A DNA stretch of 64,000 nt from Kitasatospora aureofaciens (GTDB lineage: Bacteria > Actinomycetota > Actinomycetes > Streptomycetales > Streptomycetaceae). This document shows positions 27,111 through 38,215 of the stretch, one piece after another; the first letter of the stretch is position 1; every line of letters starts with the position of its first letter. The stretch spans positions 44,011-108,010 of the forward strand of contig JODU01000024.1 of the NCBI GenBank assembly GCA_000720845.1, in the 5' to 3' direction. The notes beneath the pieces are model-generated. The model saw only the letters and a program-made list of their open reading frames with translations, made no database searches and was not told the DNA's origin. Position numbers and translations under genes: made by a program.

Positions 27111-30100
27111 TCAGCGGCGGCGCTTCCGCGGTCGCGGCACCTCCAGTTCCTCCAGGCGCGGCCCGTCCCCGTCCTGGACGCGCCGCCAGGCCTCCCGGTA
27201 CACCGCGGCGACGGGCCGGGTGGGCACGACGACTCCCAGGACGGGCGCCTCCCCCTCCAGCAGGTCGTACATCGGCAGCTTCCACCGCTCCAGCGGCAGG
27301 TGCGGATTGCCGGGCTGGGTCCAGCCGCCGGGCAGGAACAGCGAGCGTCCGGCCTTGGCACGGCTGCCCTCGACCACGAGGCCGGTTGCGGCGAGTTCGG
27401 CCCGGGCGGCGCGCAGCCGGGCGGTGCCGCCGCGCTGCCCGCCCCAGCCGGTCCAGCGTGCGGTGTTGCGGTCGGTGGGGTCCGGCATGGCGAGCAGCAT
27501 CAGGTACAGGACGGCGGCGTCCTCGCCGAGGCCGTACCGCTTGGCCGCCTCCCCGACCAGGTCGGGCACCGAACGGGCGGGGTCCTGGGGCCACCAGAGC
27601 CCGTCCGCGTCGCGCTCGCCGGCCATGGGGTTGCCGGGGTCGGCGAGCAGTTCGGCGAACGGCCGGTCGTGGACCAGGCGCAGGGCCGTCTCCTGGGCGT
27701 TCGGCCGCTCCCCGGTGAACAGCGCCGCCAGGTGGGGGTCGTGACCGGCGGCGTCCAGCAGCGCCGGCCGGATGGCGGGGAGGGGGTCCGTCCGCTCGGT
27801 GCCCAGGACGACCGCGCCGTGGCGCTCGAAGCCGTCGCCGGTCTCCGTGGGGTCACCGGCGGCCCGCCGGAACGCCTCCCAGTCGATCCCCCGCCGGTCG
27901 AGGGCGAGCAGCAGGCCGGGGTGGGCCAGGCGCTCGCGCAGCGCGGTCAGTACGCCGGGCAGGGTGGCCCGGAGCGGGTCGCCGGACGGGAGCCGGTGGG
28001 CGAGCCATGCGGCCAGGGCCACCGATCCCTTGAGGACCGAGCTGTCGAAGCGGGGCGTCTTCTCGGCGGTCTCGAGGTAGTAGGGGCCGAAGCTCCACGT
28101 CAGGTCCGTCGTCAACCGGGGCTCGGTGGCCAGGTCCACGAAGCCCCGCAGGGCGTCGGCGGGCGCCCACCCCACGGGTTCGACGGTCCGGACCGCGTCG
28201 TGGAGCACCTCCTCGGGCAGCGGGGTGCGTCTGCCCAGCCGCTCGTTCCAGACCTCGGCCGCGCGGGCGGTGTCGGGGCCGTGCGTCCAGAGCCTGGACG
28301 GTTCGGTGGGCAGCAGAGCGGCCACCACGGCCCGCAGGGCGCCGATGTCGAGGGCCCTCAGCTCGTCCTTGGACACGCGGGCGTCGGCGGCCTTGACCCC
28401 GATGACCTTCAGCGTCGCGGAGGGCACGTTCACGCGCTTGTCGTCGATCTGCGGCATTCCGGCGAGCACCAGCCGGGCCGTGGTCGGGGTGACGCCGGTG
28501 AGCCGGGCGAACTCCTCGGCGGCCCCGGGGTACCAGGGCGCGGGGCCGCGCTCGGCCAGTTCGGCGCGGAAGGCGGCGACCCAGCCGGGTGCCCGAGCCG
28601 GTTCCGGCACGAACGGCTCCTCGGACACCGGTGTGTAGGGGGCGGGTGTCTCGAAGCGGCCGGACGGGTCGTGGTGGACCGCGCCGTAGTGCTTGCCCTT
28701 GATCTCGTAGGGTCCGTACTCGCGGACGAACTGGTACCAGTCGTCGGGGAAGACGAGGAACGCGCCGCCATCCAGGTCGAGCACGGTCCCCTTCGTGTAC
28801 CCGTACGTGGCGCCCGGCCCGTCGAAGGCGTCGGGGTCGAAGGCCAGGTGGACGCGGCGCCAGTGGCCGGGGTCCAGCTCCGTCAGCCCGTGCGCGTCCA
28901 GTTCGCCCAGGAAGGTGTCCAGGGCCTGCCGGTGTTCCTCCACGGTGGCCTCCGAGGCCGCCCTGAGCGCCAGTACGGCGGGCAGTTCGGGCAGGGCCAG
29001 CCCGTTCAGGTGCTCCAACGGCGCCTGCTTGGCGAGCGACAGGTGCATGATGCCGGCGGGTGCCGGTTCGGCCAGGCCCTTCATCGACCGGGCGAGGAGT
29101 CGCGGCAGCTCGAAGAGGTCGTGCCGGAAGTCGTAGTACCCGCGCGCGTCGCGTTCGGTCAGGCCGACGCCGTTCAGCGCGGAGGCGAGCAGGCGGTCGC
29201 CGAGCGCGGGCCGGGGTTCCTCCGGGGTGACGCCCCGGACCGCCGAGTCCAGCCGGGCGAGCAGCGCGTCCAGGACACGCTGCTGCTCGGCGGCGTAGCG
29301 CGCCACACCGGTGATGCCCCGGAGCAGCGCCTCGTGGCCGGCCTCCGGGAACAAGGTGCGGACGGGCCCGAGCACCGCGTCCCGGTCCGCCCCGTCCCCG
29401 GTCGTCTCGGCCGCGGCCGCGGCCAGCAGCGCCGCCGCGACGTCGTCGTCGACCCGGCGGAGCGCGGCGGAGCCCTGTGGGTCGCGGGGCCTGAGCAGGT
29501 GCCAGTAGCGCAGGGGCGGCAGCAGGGGGGTGCCCGCGGAGAAGGGACCGGCTGTCTGATCCCCGTTGAGGTGGGCGAGCACCGCCGTTTCCGAGTCCCG
29601 CAGTTGGAGGTTGCTCGACCATCGCAGCACGGTGACGGCCCGGTCGGTGCCGGGGAACACCAGCACGTTCTCCGGGTTCCCGCCGACGCGCCACGGTACG
29701 ACGACCGAGCGGCCGGCCAGGTCCTCGCCCTGCCGCGAGCCGTCGGGCAGGATGATCACCCGCCAGCCGAGCAGCCCGTCCACCGGGGCGCACACCGGGC
29801 CCGGTTCGGCGGAGGCGGCGGGCAGCAGCCAGGAGGTGCCTAGGGTGCTGCCCTCCGGCGCGGCGCGCAGCCCTTCGGCGAGCCAGTGAGGGCCGCCGCG
29901 CTCCCCCACCGTGTCGTCGGCGGGCTCGTAGGCGTGCCAGGCGCTGTTCTTCTCACGGGACCAGTCCTCGACCCAGACCCAGTACGAGGTGCCGTCGCTG
30001 ATCACCCGCCGCCGCCAGGGGACGTGGGTGTCCCCGGGGCGCAGCACGCCGCGGCCGGTGGTCCTGCCGCCCCCGGGGAGGGGGAGGGTGGGGGTCGGCA

Positions 30101-32138
30101 TGCCGTTCGTCCCGCCGCTGCCGTCCGCGTGGCAGACGTAGGAGGAGCGCACGTCGCCGACGAGTTCCGTCGTCGGCGAGACACCCGTGTCGGGGTGGTA
30201 CCAGTAGCCGTACGAAGTGGACGTGGCGGACGCGTACCAGGAGACGAGCAGTCCGCCGTCCACGTACCGGACGTCGGGGCTGCCGGCGTCGTCCGGCAGG
30301 CGCAGCTCGTGACTGAGGACCGTGCCCTGCGCGCCGACGACCCGGGCGTGTGTACCGTCCAGGACGACGAGCTGCGGCCAGGCCTCCACCACGCGTGTCG
30401 CGCGGGCCCGCTCGGGGGACGCGGACGAGCCGATCGCCTCGTCCCAGGCGGGCCAGCCCAGTTCGTCGACGATGCCGTTGCGCAGGGCGCGGGCGAGCAC
30501 GGGCGCCATGCCGGTGCCCAGCGCGTCCCGCACCTCCTGCTCGGCGGTCGCCAGGATCTCGCCCGGCAGCCAGTTCAGCGTCTCGAACGGGCCGCTGTTG
30601 AGGGCGAAGTCGCCCAGTCCGCTGGTGAGATACCGGCGACTGACCCCGGCCACCCACTCGGCGAGCATCGGGCGGCCGCCCGGCGACTCGGCCAGCCGGG
30701 CCACGGTGCGCTTGTCGATGCCCTTGCGCTCGTAGGTGGGGCAGCCGCTCCGGAAGACCCCTCGGAAGCGGGTGTCGGCCTCCAGGGCGACGAGGTCGCG
30801 CCGTTGCTCGCGGGCCGCCCAGTCCTGGAGGTTGAGCCACGGGCGGTCCTCCGGGTCCCCGACCGGGATGCCCAGGGCGAGGAGCTGGTCGAGGAGGTCG
30901 ACGTCGCCGACGGGGGGCCGCAACGTGCCTCCCTCGGTGTTCAGTTCGGCGCGCAGGGCACCGGCCATGCGGTCGACGAGGGGGTACAGCTCGGGCGGTG
31001 CGAGGCGCCGCCCGTCGGTGCCGCACAGGGCGAGGAACCGGCGCGTCCAGCCGGCGGTGCCGTCGGGGGACCGGGCCTCGGCGGGCAGCGTGGCGTCGCA
31101 CAGTCCCTCGGTGGCGCCGGTCTTCTCCAGCAGGTCGAGCCACTGTCCCAGCTCCTCGTGCTCCCATTCCGAGGGGAGCAGTCCGAGCAGGGTGCCGCGG
31201 ACGGCGGCTTCGCGCCGGGTCAGTTCGAGCAGGGCGGCCCGGTGGGCCTTCCACCAGCCGGGCGGTGCCTTGCGGGTGCCCGGCAGCGGCAGCACCTCGC
31301 GCAGGTAGGCCATCTCCTCGGCGAGCGCGTTCTTGCCCGCGACGGCCTTCGCCAGCCTGCGCAGATCACCCGCGCCCGGGCTCGACGGGGCCACGCCGTG
31401 CGCGGCGAGCCGGACGAAGAGCCCGCGCAGGTGCCGGAAGGCGGTGGGGGCCGGCACCCGGGACGAGAGTCCCTTGGCGTAGCTGGAGAGCACCTTGGTC
31501 GGCATGGCGTCGGCGAGGGCGAACTCCAGGAACACCGCGTCCATGCGGGCCTCGTCGAACGGCAGGGCGTGGGCCGTCTCGGCCTTGCGCGCGTTGACGA
31601 ACATCTGGGAGGCGTACGCCTTCTCGCCGGCGGCCAGGAACACCCGGCCGGCCTCCTCGTAGAAGGTGGGCAGGAAGTGCGGCACGGAACCGGCGAGGCG
31701 GGCTCCGATCGACTCGTAGTTGGCGCGGGCCTTCTTCGCCCGGGCACGCACCGTCCGCGCGACCTTGTTCATCTCCTCGACCAGGGACATCGCGAGATGG
31801 CCGTCGGAGGGGTGGCGGACCAGCACCCACTCGGGGAAGCCGATGGCCCGGTGCTGTCCGACGCCGACCTCGACCGGCGCGCCCACGGGCAGCAGGCCGA
31901 GGAACCCGCCGCCGTCCCCGCCCGCCGCGTCCCCCGCGGCGGACTGCGTCCCGGACGGGTCGGCGGGCGTCAGGCGTACGACGACCCGGTCGTCCAAGCC
32001 GGGGTGGCGGTAGGCCCGGGTGAACACGGGCACGGCCCGGTCGCCTCCCCCGGTGGTGCCCGGGGGCAGTACCGCACCGGCGCGCAGCAGCTCCTCCACC
32101 TCTGCCGCCGCCCCGTCCCGTGTCGTGCCGTCGCTCAT
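27111..32138 (-). CDS. Very large uncharacterised protein (1675 aa) of the yehI-Q-like operon
   Basis: A 1675-residue soluble protein with no signal peptide or membrane helix. The N-terminal half is helical, with a basic KVARTVRARAKKARANYESIG near residue 125 and several Leu-rich helices. A middle part (about 600-870) is beta-rich with repeated Trp/Tyr-Gly motifs (YGYWYHPDTG, SYWVWVEDW, GWRVIILPDG), perhaps a propeller. The C-terminal half is helical again and ends in basic PRPRKRRR. Streptomyces homologues are often labelled DNA-binding protein, without proof I know of. It follows the DUF4132 gene after 40 bases and precedes the DUF5682-VWA gene by 149 bases. By position it parallels the large YehI protein of E. 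coli. ATG 32138. Confidence 0.75.
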   Translation of the reverse strand: MSDGTTRDGAAAEVEELLRAGAVLPPGTTGGGDRAVPVFTRAYRHPGLDDRVVVRLTPADPSGTQSAAGDAAGGDGGGFLGLLPVGAPVEVGVGQHRAIGFPEWVLVRHPSDGHLAMSLVEEMNKVARTVRARAKKARANYESIGARLAGSVPHFLPTFYEEAGRVFLAAGEKAYASQMFVNARKAETAHALPFDEARMDAVFLEFALADAMPTKVLSSYAKGLSSRVPAPTAFRHLRGLFVRLAAHGVAPSSPGAGDLRRLAKAVAGKNALAEEMAYLREVLPLPGTRKAPPGWWKAHRAALLELTRREAAVRGTLLGLLPSEWEHEELGQWLDLLEKTGATEGLCDATLPAEARSPDGTAGWTRRFLALCGTDGRRLAPPELYPLVDRMAGALRAELNTEGGTLRPPVGDVDLLDQLLALGIPVGDPEDRPWLNLQDWAAREQRRDLVALEADTRFRGVFRSGCPTYERKGIDKRTVARLAESPGGRPMLAEWVAGVSRRYLTSGLGDFALNSGPFETLNWLPGEILATAEQEVRDALGTGMAPVLARALRNGIVDELGWPAWDEAIGSSASPERARATRVVEAWPQLVVLDGTHARVVGAQGTVLSHELRLPDDAGSPDVRYVDGGLLVSWYASATSTSYGYWYHPDTGVSPTTELVGDVRSSYVCHADGSGGTNGMPTPTLPLPGGGRTTGRGVLRPGDTHVPWRRRVISDGTSYWVWVEDWSREKNSAWHAYEPADDTVGERGGPHWLAEGLRAAPEGSTLGTSWLLPAASAEPGPVCAPVDGLLGWRVIILPDGSRQGEDLAGRSVVVPWRVGGNPENVLVFPGTDRAVTVLRWSSNLQLRDSETAVLAHLNGDQTAGPFSAGTPLLPPLRYWHLLRPRDPQGSAALRRVDDDVAAALLAAAAAETTGDGADRDAVLGPVRTLFPEAGHEALLRGITGVARYAAEQQRVLDALLARLDSAVRGVTPEEPRPALGDRLLASALNGVGLTERDARGYYDFRHDLFELPRLLARSMKGLAEPAPAGIMHLSLAKQAPLEHLNGLALPELPAVLALRAASEATVEEHRQALDTFLGELDAHGLTELDPGHWRRVHLAFDPDAFDGPGATYGYTKGTVLDLDGGAFLVFPDDWYQFVREYGPYEIKGKHYGAVHHDPSGRFETPAPYTPVSEEPFVPEPARAPGWVAAFRAELAERGPAPWYPGAAEEFARLTGVTPTTARLVLAGMPQIDDKRVNVPSATLKVIGVKAADARVSKDELRALDIGALRAVVAALLPTEPSRLWTHGPDTARAAEVWNERLGRRTPLPEEVLHDAVRTVEPVGWAPADALRGFVDLATEPRLTTDLTWSFGPYYLETAEKTPRFDSSVLKGSVALAAWLAHRLPSGDPLRATLPGVLTALRERLAHPGLLLALDRRGIDWEAFRRAAGDPTETGDGFERHGAVVLGTERTDPLPAIRPALLDAAGHDPHLAALFTGERPNAQETALRLVHDRPFAELLADPGNPMAGERDADGLWWPQDPARSVPDLVGEAAKRYGLGEDAAVLYLMLLAMPDPTDRNTARWTGWGGQRGGTARLRAARAELAATGLVVEGSRAKAGRSLFLPGGWTQPGNPHLPLERWKLPMYDLLEGEAPVLGVVVPTRPVAAVYREAWRRVQDGDGPRLEELEVPRPRKRRR

Positions 32139-32178
32139 GATCGCGTGCCTTTCGTGGGTGTGCGTACCGCTGTGGCGT

Positions 32179-33072
32179 TCACTCGGCACCGTCCGTGGGC
32201 ACGGTGCGGCCGGCGTGCAGGGCCGCTGCCATGCGCATGCCCTCGGACCAGGCGACGGGGCCGACCTCGCGCAGCGGCAGGCTCCGGTACTCGCCCTCGT
32301 GGCTCCAGGTCAGGGCGCCGGTCCAGGCCTTCTCCTCGGTGTAGGGGTCGCTCATGCCGACGGAGGCGGTGACGATGCGGCCCGCGTCCCGGACGCGGTC
32401 GACGATGCGGCCCCCGGAGACCTGGTAGCCGAGGGACGTGGCCCGGGCGGACAGGTGGAACCACGAGCGGTACTCGGCGCCCGCGAACTCGGTGACCACG
32501 TCGGTGTCGCCGCCCTCGGTCTCCCCGGGAACCGGCCAGGTGGCCCGGTGGATCTGCTCCACCCCCTGGACGATCTCCGACTCGGCCGCGAAGGAACGGA
32601 GTTCTTCCAGGTCGGGCAGGAGGACCGGGTGGGGCATGGTCACCGTACGGGGGGTCAGGCGGACGGTCTCGCCGTCCAGGTTCACCACCCGCAGCCCGTC
32701 CGACTCGTCCGCGTCGCGCAGGAAGCCGACCTGGTCGGGGCCCTCGCCGACCACGACGATGTCACGCAGCGCCGCCTGCCACGCCTCGTCGGGCCACACC
32801 CGCGCGAGCAGCCCGGTCGGCACCGGGAGCGAGGACACCATCCAGGTGTCGACCTGCGCCACGCATTCGGCGGCGTGCCGGTCCAGCCACTCGGCGAGGC
32901 GCTGGAGTTCGACCACCTCGGGGCGGTCCCGTATCTCCGCGGGCAGCGTTCGCTCCCGCCTCCGCTCCACCGCCGATGACGCCGGTGTCGCCGCCGCCGA
33001 CGCGGTCCGCGCCACCACCCGGCCCTCCACCAGAGCGACTTCGTAGGTGTCGCCCGCTGCCAGCCAACCCAT
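32179..33072 (-). CDS. DUF4132-type protein, first gene of the yehI-Q-like operon
   Basis: A 297-residue protein starting MGWLAAGDTYEVALVEGR. Recognisable blocks are LAEWLDRHAAECVAQVDTWM, WPDEAWQAALRDIVVVG, VGFLRDADESDGLRVVNLDG and the end VGPVAWSEGMRMAAALHAGR. I recall this pattern from Streptomyces proteins annotated DUF4132, a domain also in E. coli YehI and MolR; the exact domain boundary was not checked. The ATG 33072 has GAGAGG upstream, and it is the first gene of a four-gene minus-strand unit (DUF4132, 1675-aa protein, DUF5682-VWA, SWIM). The open frame extends 30 codons further upstream. Confidence 0.7.
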   Translation of the reverse strand: MGWLAAGDTYEVALVEGRVVARTASAAATPASSAVERRRERTLPAEIRDRPEVVELQRLAEWLDRHAAECVAQVDTWMVSSLPVPTGLLARVWPDEAWQAALRDIVVVGEGPDQVGFLRDADESDGLRVVNLDGETVRLTPRTVTMPHPVLLPDLEELRSFAAESEIVQGVEQIHRATWPVPGETEGGDTDVVTEFAGAEYRSWFHLSARATSLGYQVSGGRIVDRVRDAGRIVTASVGMSDPYTEEKAWTGALTWSHEGEYRSLPLREVGPVAWSEGMRMAAALHAGRTVPTDGAE

Positions 33073-33623
33073 CAGGTCTTCGCCTCTCCCACTACTAGGA
33101 ACACCCGGCACAGCACGCGAGCCCGGCCTTGAATCGACACGCTCCGCTGTGGCGTTGGCCAAAGACTAGGGGCAGCCACCGACAGTCACCGGCGGCGCCC
33201 GGCGCGGTGCTTTTCACGCCAGATTGAACAGCGGCGGTTTTCGGCCGGGTCCGGGGCCGGGCCCGCTCCGCGCCGGACCGCGGTCCGTTCGGGCCGGGCC
33301 CGCGAGGACGGCCCGCTCCGGGCAGCGGACCCCGCCCTGGCCAGCGCGCCAGGGGCCGGGTCCCGGAGGCGGGTGCCCCTCGTCCGGTTCCCGCACGGGC
33401 CGAGCCGTCCGCGGATTGGTGGGTTATCCGCCCTTCTTCTCCGGGCCGGGCGCCCCGCCCCTCCCCCCGACGGCCGTCTGACGACGGCGAATTGCCTCCG
33501 CCGGCGTTCGCACGTGCGTACGCGTCGTGTTCCACCGTCCCGAACAGGGGCACATGGCCCGGTGGCGCGGGGGCGCGGAGCCGGCGGTCCGAACGGGACC
33601 GCCGCAGACACGAGGTGGGGGAG
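33073..33623. other. 551-bp divergent region upstream of ramR and the DUF4132 operon
   Basis: No gene is credible here. The region must hold the promoters of both divergent units. Two structured elements stand out: a 14-bp palindrome CGGACCGCGGTCCG at 33274-33287 and an inverted repeat with 7-bp arms, CCCTGGC (33335-33341) and GCCAGGG (33348-33354). An AT-richer patch TTTTCACGCCAGATTGAAC occurs near 33212-33230. I see no confident -35/-10 pair. ramR has the strong SD GTGGGGGAG just before 33624. Confidence 0.5.
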
Positions 33624-34229
33624 ATGGTTCGTGTTGTCGTGGTGCACGACGAGCAGCTGTTGCGTTCGGCACTGGTGCAACTGCTCAGATCCGACGACGC
33701 GTTGGAGGTGTCCTCGCGATGTCCGGACGCCGACGACGGCGACGGCCCGGAGGGTGCGGCGTTGCCGCCCGACGCCTGTGTCGTGGACGGGGAGTGCCTG
33801 ACGGGTCCGGACGACGGGCGCGGTGCACGGGTGCGGGCCCGGTACGGTGACCGGCTCGTCGTCCTGACGACCGCCAAGCGGCCGGGCGTGCTGCGCCGGG
33901 CGTTCGACGGGGGTGCCCTCGGGCTGGTCGACAAGAACGCCCCGTCCCACCGGCTGATCGCGGCGGTGCACACGGTCGCCAAGGGCGAGCGGTTCCTGGA
34001 CGAGACGCTCACCGTGGCCCTGCTGGAGGGCTCGGAGATGCCCCTGACCACACGGGAGCTGGGTGTTCTGGCGCTGGCTTCCCAGGGGGCGCCGATCGCG
34101 GAGATCGCCGCGCTCCTGCACCTGTCCCGGGGCACGGTCCGCAACTACATGGCCACGGCGATCCGGAAGGTGGGGGCCCGTAACCGCATCGACGCGATTC
34201 GCATCGTCCAGAGCGCCGGCTGGACCTGA
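33624..34229 (+). CDS. ramR: RamR, NarL/FixJ-type response regulator activating the ram operon
   Basis: A 201-residue response regulator. The receiver domain (1-120) keeps acidic residues HDEQ near 8-11, the phospho-acceptor-position Asp55 in CVVDGE and Lys near 104 in GLVDKNAP. The C-terminal LuxR-type helix-turn-helix is MPLTTRELGVLALASQGAPI through LHLSRGTVRNYMATAIRKVG. No sensor kinase gene adjoins, as known for RamR, an orphan regulator needed for aerial hyphae on rich medium. Known role: it activates ramCSAB by binding repeats in the ramC promoter. Here it faces the operon convergently. GGGGGAG lies 2-9 bases before the ATG. Confidence 0.95.
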   Translation: MVRVVVVHDEQLLRSALVQLLRSDDALEVSSRCPDADDGDGPEGAALPPDACVVDGECLTGPDDGRGARVRARYGDRLVVLTTAKRPGVLRRAFDGGALGLVDKNAPSHRLIAAVHTVAKGERFLDETLTVALLEGSEMPLTTRELGVLALASQGAPIAEIAALLHLSRGTVRNYMATAIRKVGARNRIDAIRIVQSAGWT

Positions 34230-34236
34230 ATGCGCC

Positions 34237-34272
34237 CCGGCCCTGACCACGGCACCGAAGGACGGGCCGCGG

Positions 34273-34282
<10 letters not shown>
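34237..34282. terminator. Shared terminator between ramR and ramCSAB
   Basis: CCGGCCCTGACC (34237-34248) pairs perfectly with GGTCAGGGCCGG (34271-34282), a 12-bp stem with a 22-base loop. It lies between convergent ramR and ramB and includes the ramB stop codon, so it can end both transcripts. Confidence 0.8.
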
Positions 34283-36137
<1,855 letters not shown>

Positions 36138-36141
<4 letters not shown>

Positions 36142-38015
36142 GGACGCACCTCCTCGGGTTCGGGGCCGGGTACGGCCCCCGTACCACTGCCACTGCCACT
36201 GCCGTCGGTGCCGGCGTCGGTGTCGGTGTCGGCGCCGAAAACCGCCCGGTACCCGGCCGTGTGCCACAGCTCGCGGTGGGTCCCGACGGCGCGCACTTCT
36301 CCCTCCTCCAGCCAGAGCACCAGGTCGGCCCGGTCCGCGACCGAGGGCCGGTGCGCGACCACGAGCCTGGTCCCCGGCCGCACCGAGCGGCGCAGCGCCA
36401 GGTCCACCTCGTGCTCCGTGGCCGTGTCCAGACTGGACGTGGCGTCGTCCATCACCAGCAGCCGCCCGGCGTGCGCGAAGGCCCGCGCCAGTCCGAGCCG
36501 CTGGTGTTCCCCGCCCGAGAGGGGTGCCTCCGGCAGCGGGGTGTCGTAGCCGTGGGGCAACCGGCGTACGAAGCCGTCGGCTCCCGCCGCGCCGGCCGCC
36601 CGCCGTACCCGCTCACGCGACGGCCGCCGAGCCCCGGTGGCGATCGCCTCCGCGACCGTGCCCTCCCCCAGTACGGGGCGTTCGAAGGCGTGGGCCACCT
36701 CGGTGCGCAGCGCCTCGCGCGTCAGGCTGTCGAGCCGGACGCCGTCCAGCAGTACGTGTCCCTCGTCCGGGTCGATCAGCCGTCCGGCCACCGCCGCCAG
36801 GACGGACTTGCCCGCGCCGCCGCGGCCGACCACCGCGACCGTGCTGCCGCCCGGCACCCGCACATGGTCGGCGCGCAGCACCTGCCTGCCGTCGCGCAGC
36901 ACCCGCACGCCGAGCAGCCGCAGCTCTCCGGGACCGCCCGGAGGCAGCCGCCGCGTGCCGTACGAAAGCGCGGGCATGCGTTCCAGCTCCAGGGTCCGGC
37001 TCCGGGCCTCGCGGGCTCGTACGATCGCCCCCAGCAGGGACGCCGCCGCGCCGACACCGGCGGTGAGCTGCGCGTACCGGCCGACGGCGAGCAGGTCCCC
37101 CACGCTCAGTTCCCCGGCCGCCAGACGCAGCCCGCCGACGGCGGTGGCCACCAGCGTCAGCAGCGGGACCAGGACACCGCTCCTGCCGAGCGCCCGTCCG
37201 TGCAGCGCCCACATGTGCCGTCCCTGGGCGGCCAGTTCGGCCAGCGGTGCCAGGATGCGGGCGCGCTCCCGTTCGCCGGTTCCCGCGGCGCCGATCGTGT
37301 CCGCGCCGTCCAGGGCTTCGAGCAGCCGCGAGGCGATCAGGGACTGTGTGCGCTGGTAGGCGGCGACCGTGGTGCCCGTGTCGCGGGCGAAGGAACGCAG
37401 CAGCAGCGCCAGGGCGGGCAGCCCGGTCAGCACGCAGAGCGCCACCCACACGTCGACGAGGGCCAGCGCCACGAGCGCACCCAGCGGGGTGATCAGTGAG
37501 GCCGCCAGCGCCGCCCGGGCCGCCGGGGCACCGCCCGCGTCCGCGGCGTTGAGGGTCAGCCGGGTCCCGACGTCGCCCGGCGGATGCGGCCGCGCGTGCT
37601 CGGGTGCGGCGCGCAGCAGTCCGCGCAGGGCACGGATGCGGACGGACGCCGTCCAGGTGGCGTTGCAGCGGCCGGTGAAGAGTGCGGTCGCGCTGTCCAG
37701 CACCAGTTCGCCCAGCAGCAGCCCGGCGCTCAGCGCCAGCCACCGGCCCGCGTCGCCGTCGCGCAGCAGCAGATCCAGTGTGCGGCCGAGGACCAGGGGC
37801 TGTGCCACGGCCGTCGCGGCCGCCGCGACCGAGCACAGCAGCACCAGCGCTTCCAGCGCGCGCCCGGGCGCCGCGTCGTCGGTCCCGTTCCGCCTCCCGG
37901 GCGCCGGCCGGGCCGCGGACCTGCTCGTTCGCACCAGCGAAATCCTCCGTAGGTCCCGGGCGGGAAGGCGCGGGCGCCCCGGGACGGAACCGGGGGCCCC
38001 CGCGCCCGACGACAT
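36138..38015 (-). CDS. ramA: RamA, ABC transporter half for SapB export
   Basis: A 625-residue half-transporter with a basic N-terminus, about six membrane helices (50-330) and an ATPase domain (about 365-600). Walker A is GRGGAGKS and the signature LSGGE is good, but Walker B reads LLVMDDATSSLD, with Asp where the catalytic Glu normally stands. RamB shows the complementary pattern (good Walker B, poor signature), so the pair probably has one active and one degenerate ATP site. The C-terminus carries an Asp-Thr and Gly-Ser run. ATG 38015 lies 35 bases after ramS and has no strong SD; a weak hairpin lies in the gap, which may limit read-through from the abundant ramS message. Confidence 0.9.
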
Positions 38016-38050
38016 GGCTCACCACGTCACCGCGGCCGTGAACTCCCGCC

Positions 38051-38179
38051 TCAGTTACAGGTGGTGATGCTCAGGCTGCTGTCGCCGCAGAGCAGGAGGC
38101 TCGCGCGGCTACCGGTCTCGACGTCCCCCATGGCCTCTTCCTTCGGGGTCTCCATCGACTGCAGGTCGAACAGGTTCAT
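38051..38179 (-). CDS. ramS: RamS, 42-residue precursor of the SapB morphogenetic peptide
   Basis: The translation begins MNLFDLQSMETPKEEAMGDV and ends SLLLCGDSSLSITTCN. The leader has the LFDLQ motif recognised by class III lanthionine synthetases. The 21-residue core, from Thr22, contains two Ser-x2-Leu/Ser...Cys units: Ser/Ser/Cys31 and Ser/Ser/Cys41. RamC dehydrates the serines and closes two lanthionine rings, giving the amphiphilic SapB that lowers surface tension so aerial hyphae can rise. The sequence appears identical to S. coelicolor RamS as I remember it. GAAGGGAAG lies just upstream of the ATG, and ramC ends 36 bases before. Too short for a standard gene search. Confidence 0.97.
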   Translation of the reverse strand: MNLFDLQSMETPKEEAMGDVETGSRASLLLCGDSSLSITTCN

Positions 38180-38215
38180 GACTCTTCCCTTCGTACGGCA
38201 ACGGGTGTGCTCTTC

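Noticed and set aside
26962..27594. Upstream 210-codon extension of the DUF5682-VWA reading frame
   Set aside because: It lies inside the 1675-residue gene in another frame, and DUF5682 similarity starts at ATG 26961.
29886..32372. 828-codon plus-strand ORF
   Set aside because: Antisense shadow of the 1675-residue gene, with the low-complexity Gly/Val/Arg composition typical of GC-rich shadows.
38016..38050. Terminator between ramS and ramA
   Set aside because: Only a short, imperfect TCAC...GTGA stem is present; mentioned under ramA but too weak to list.
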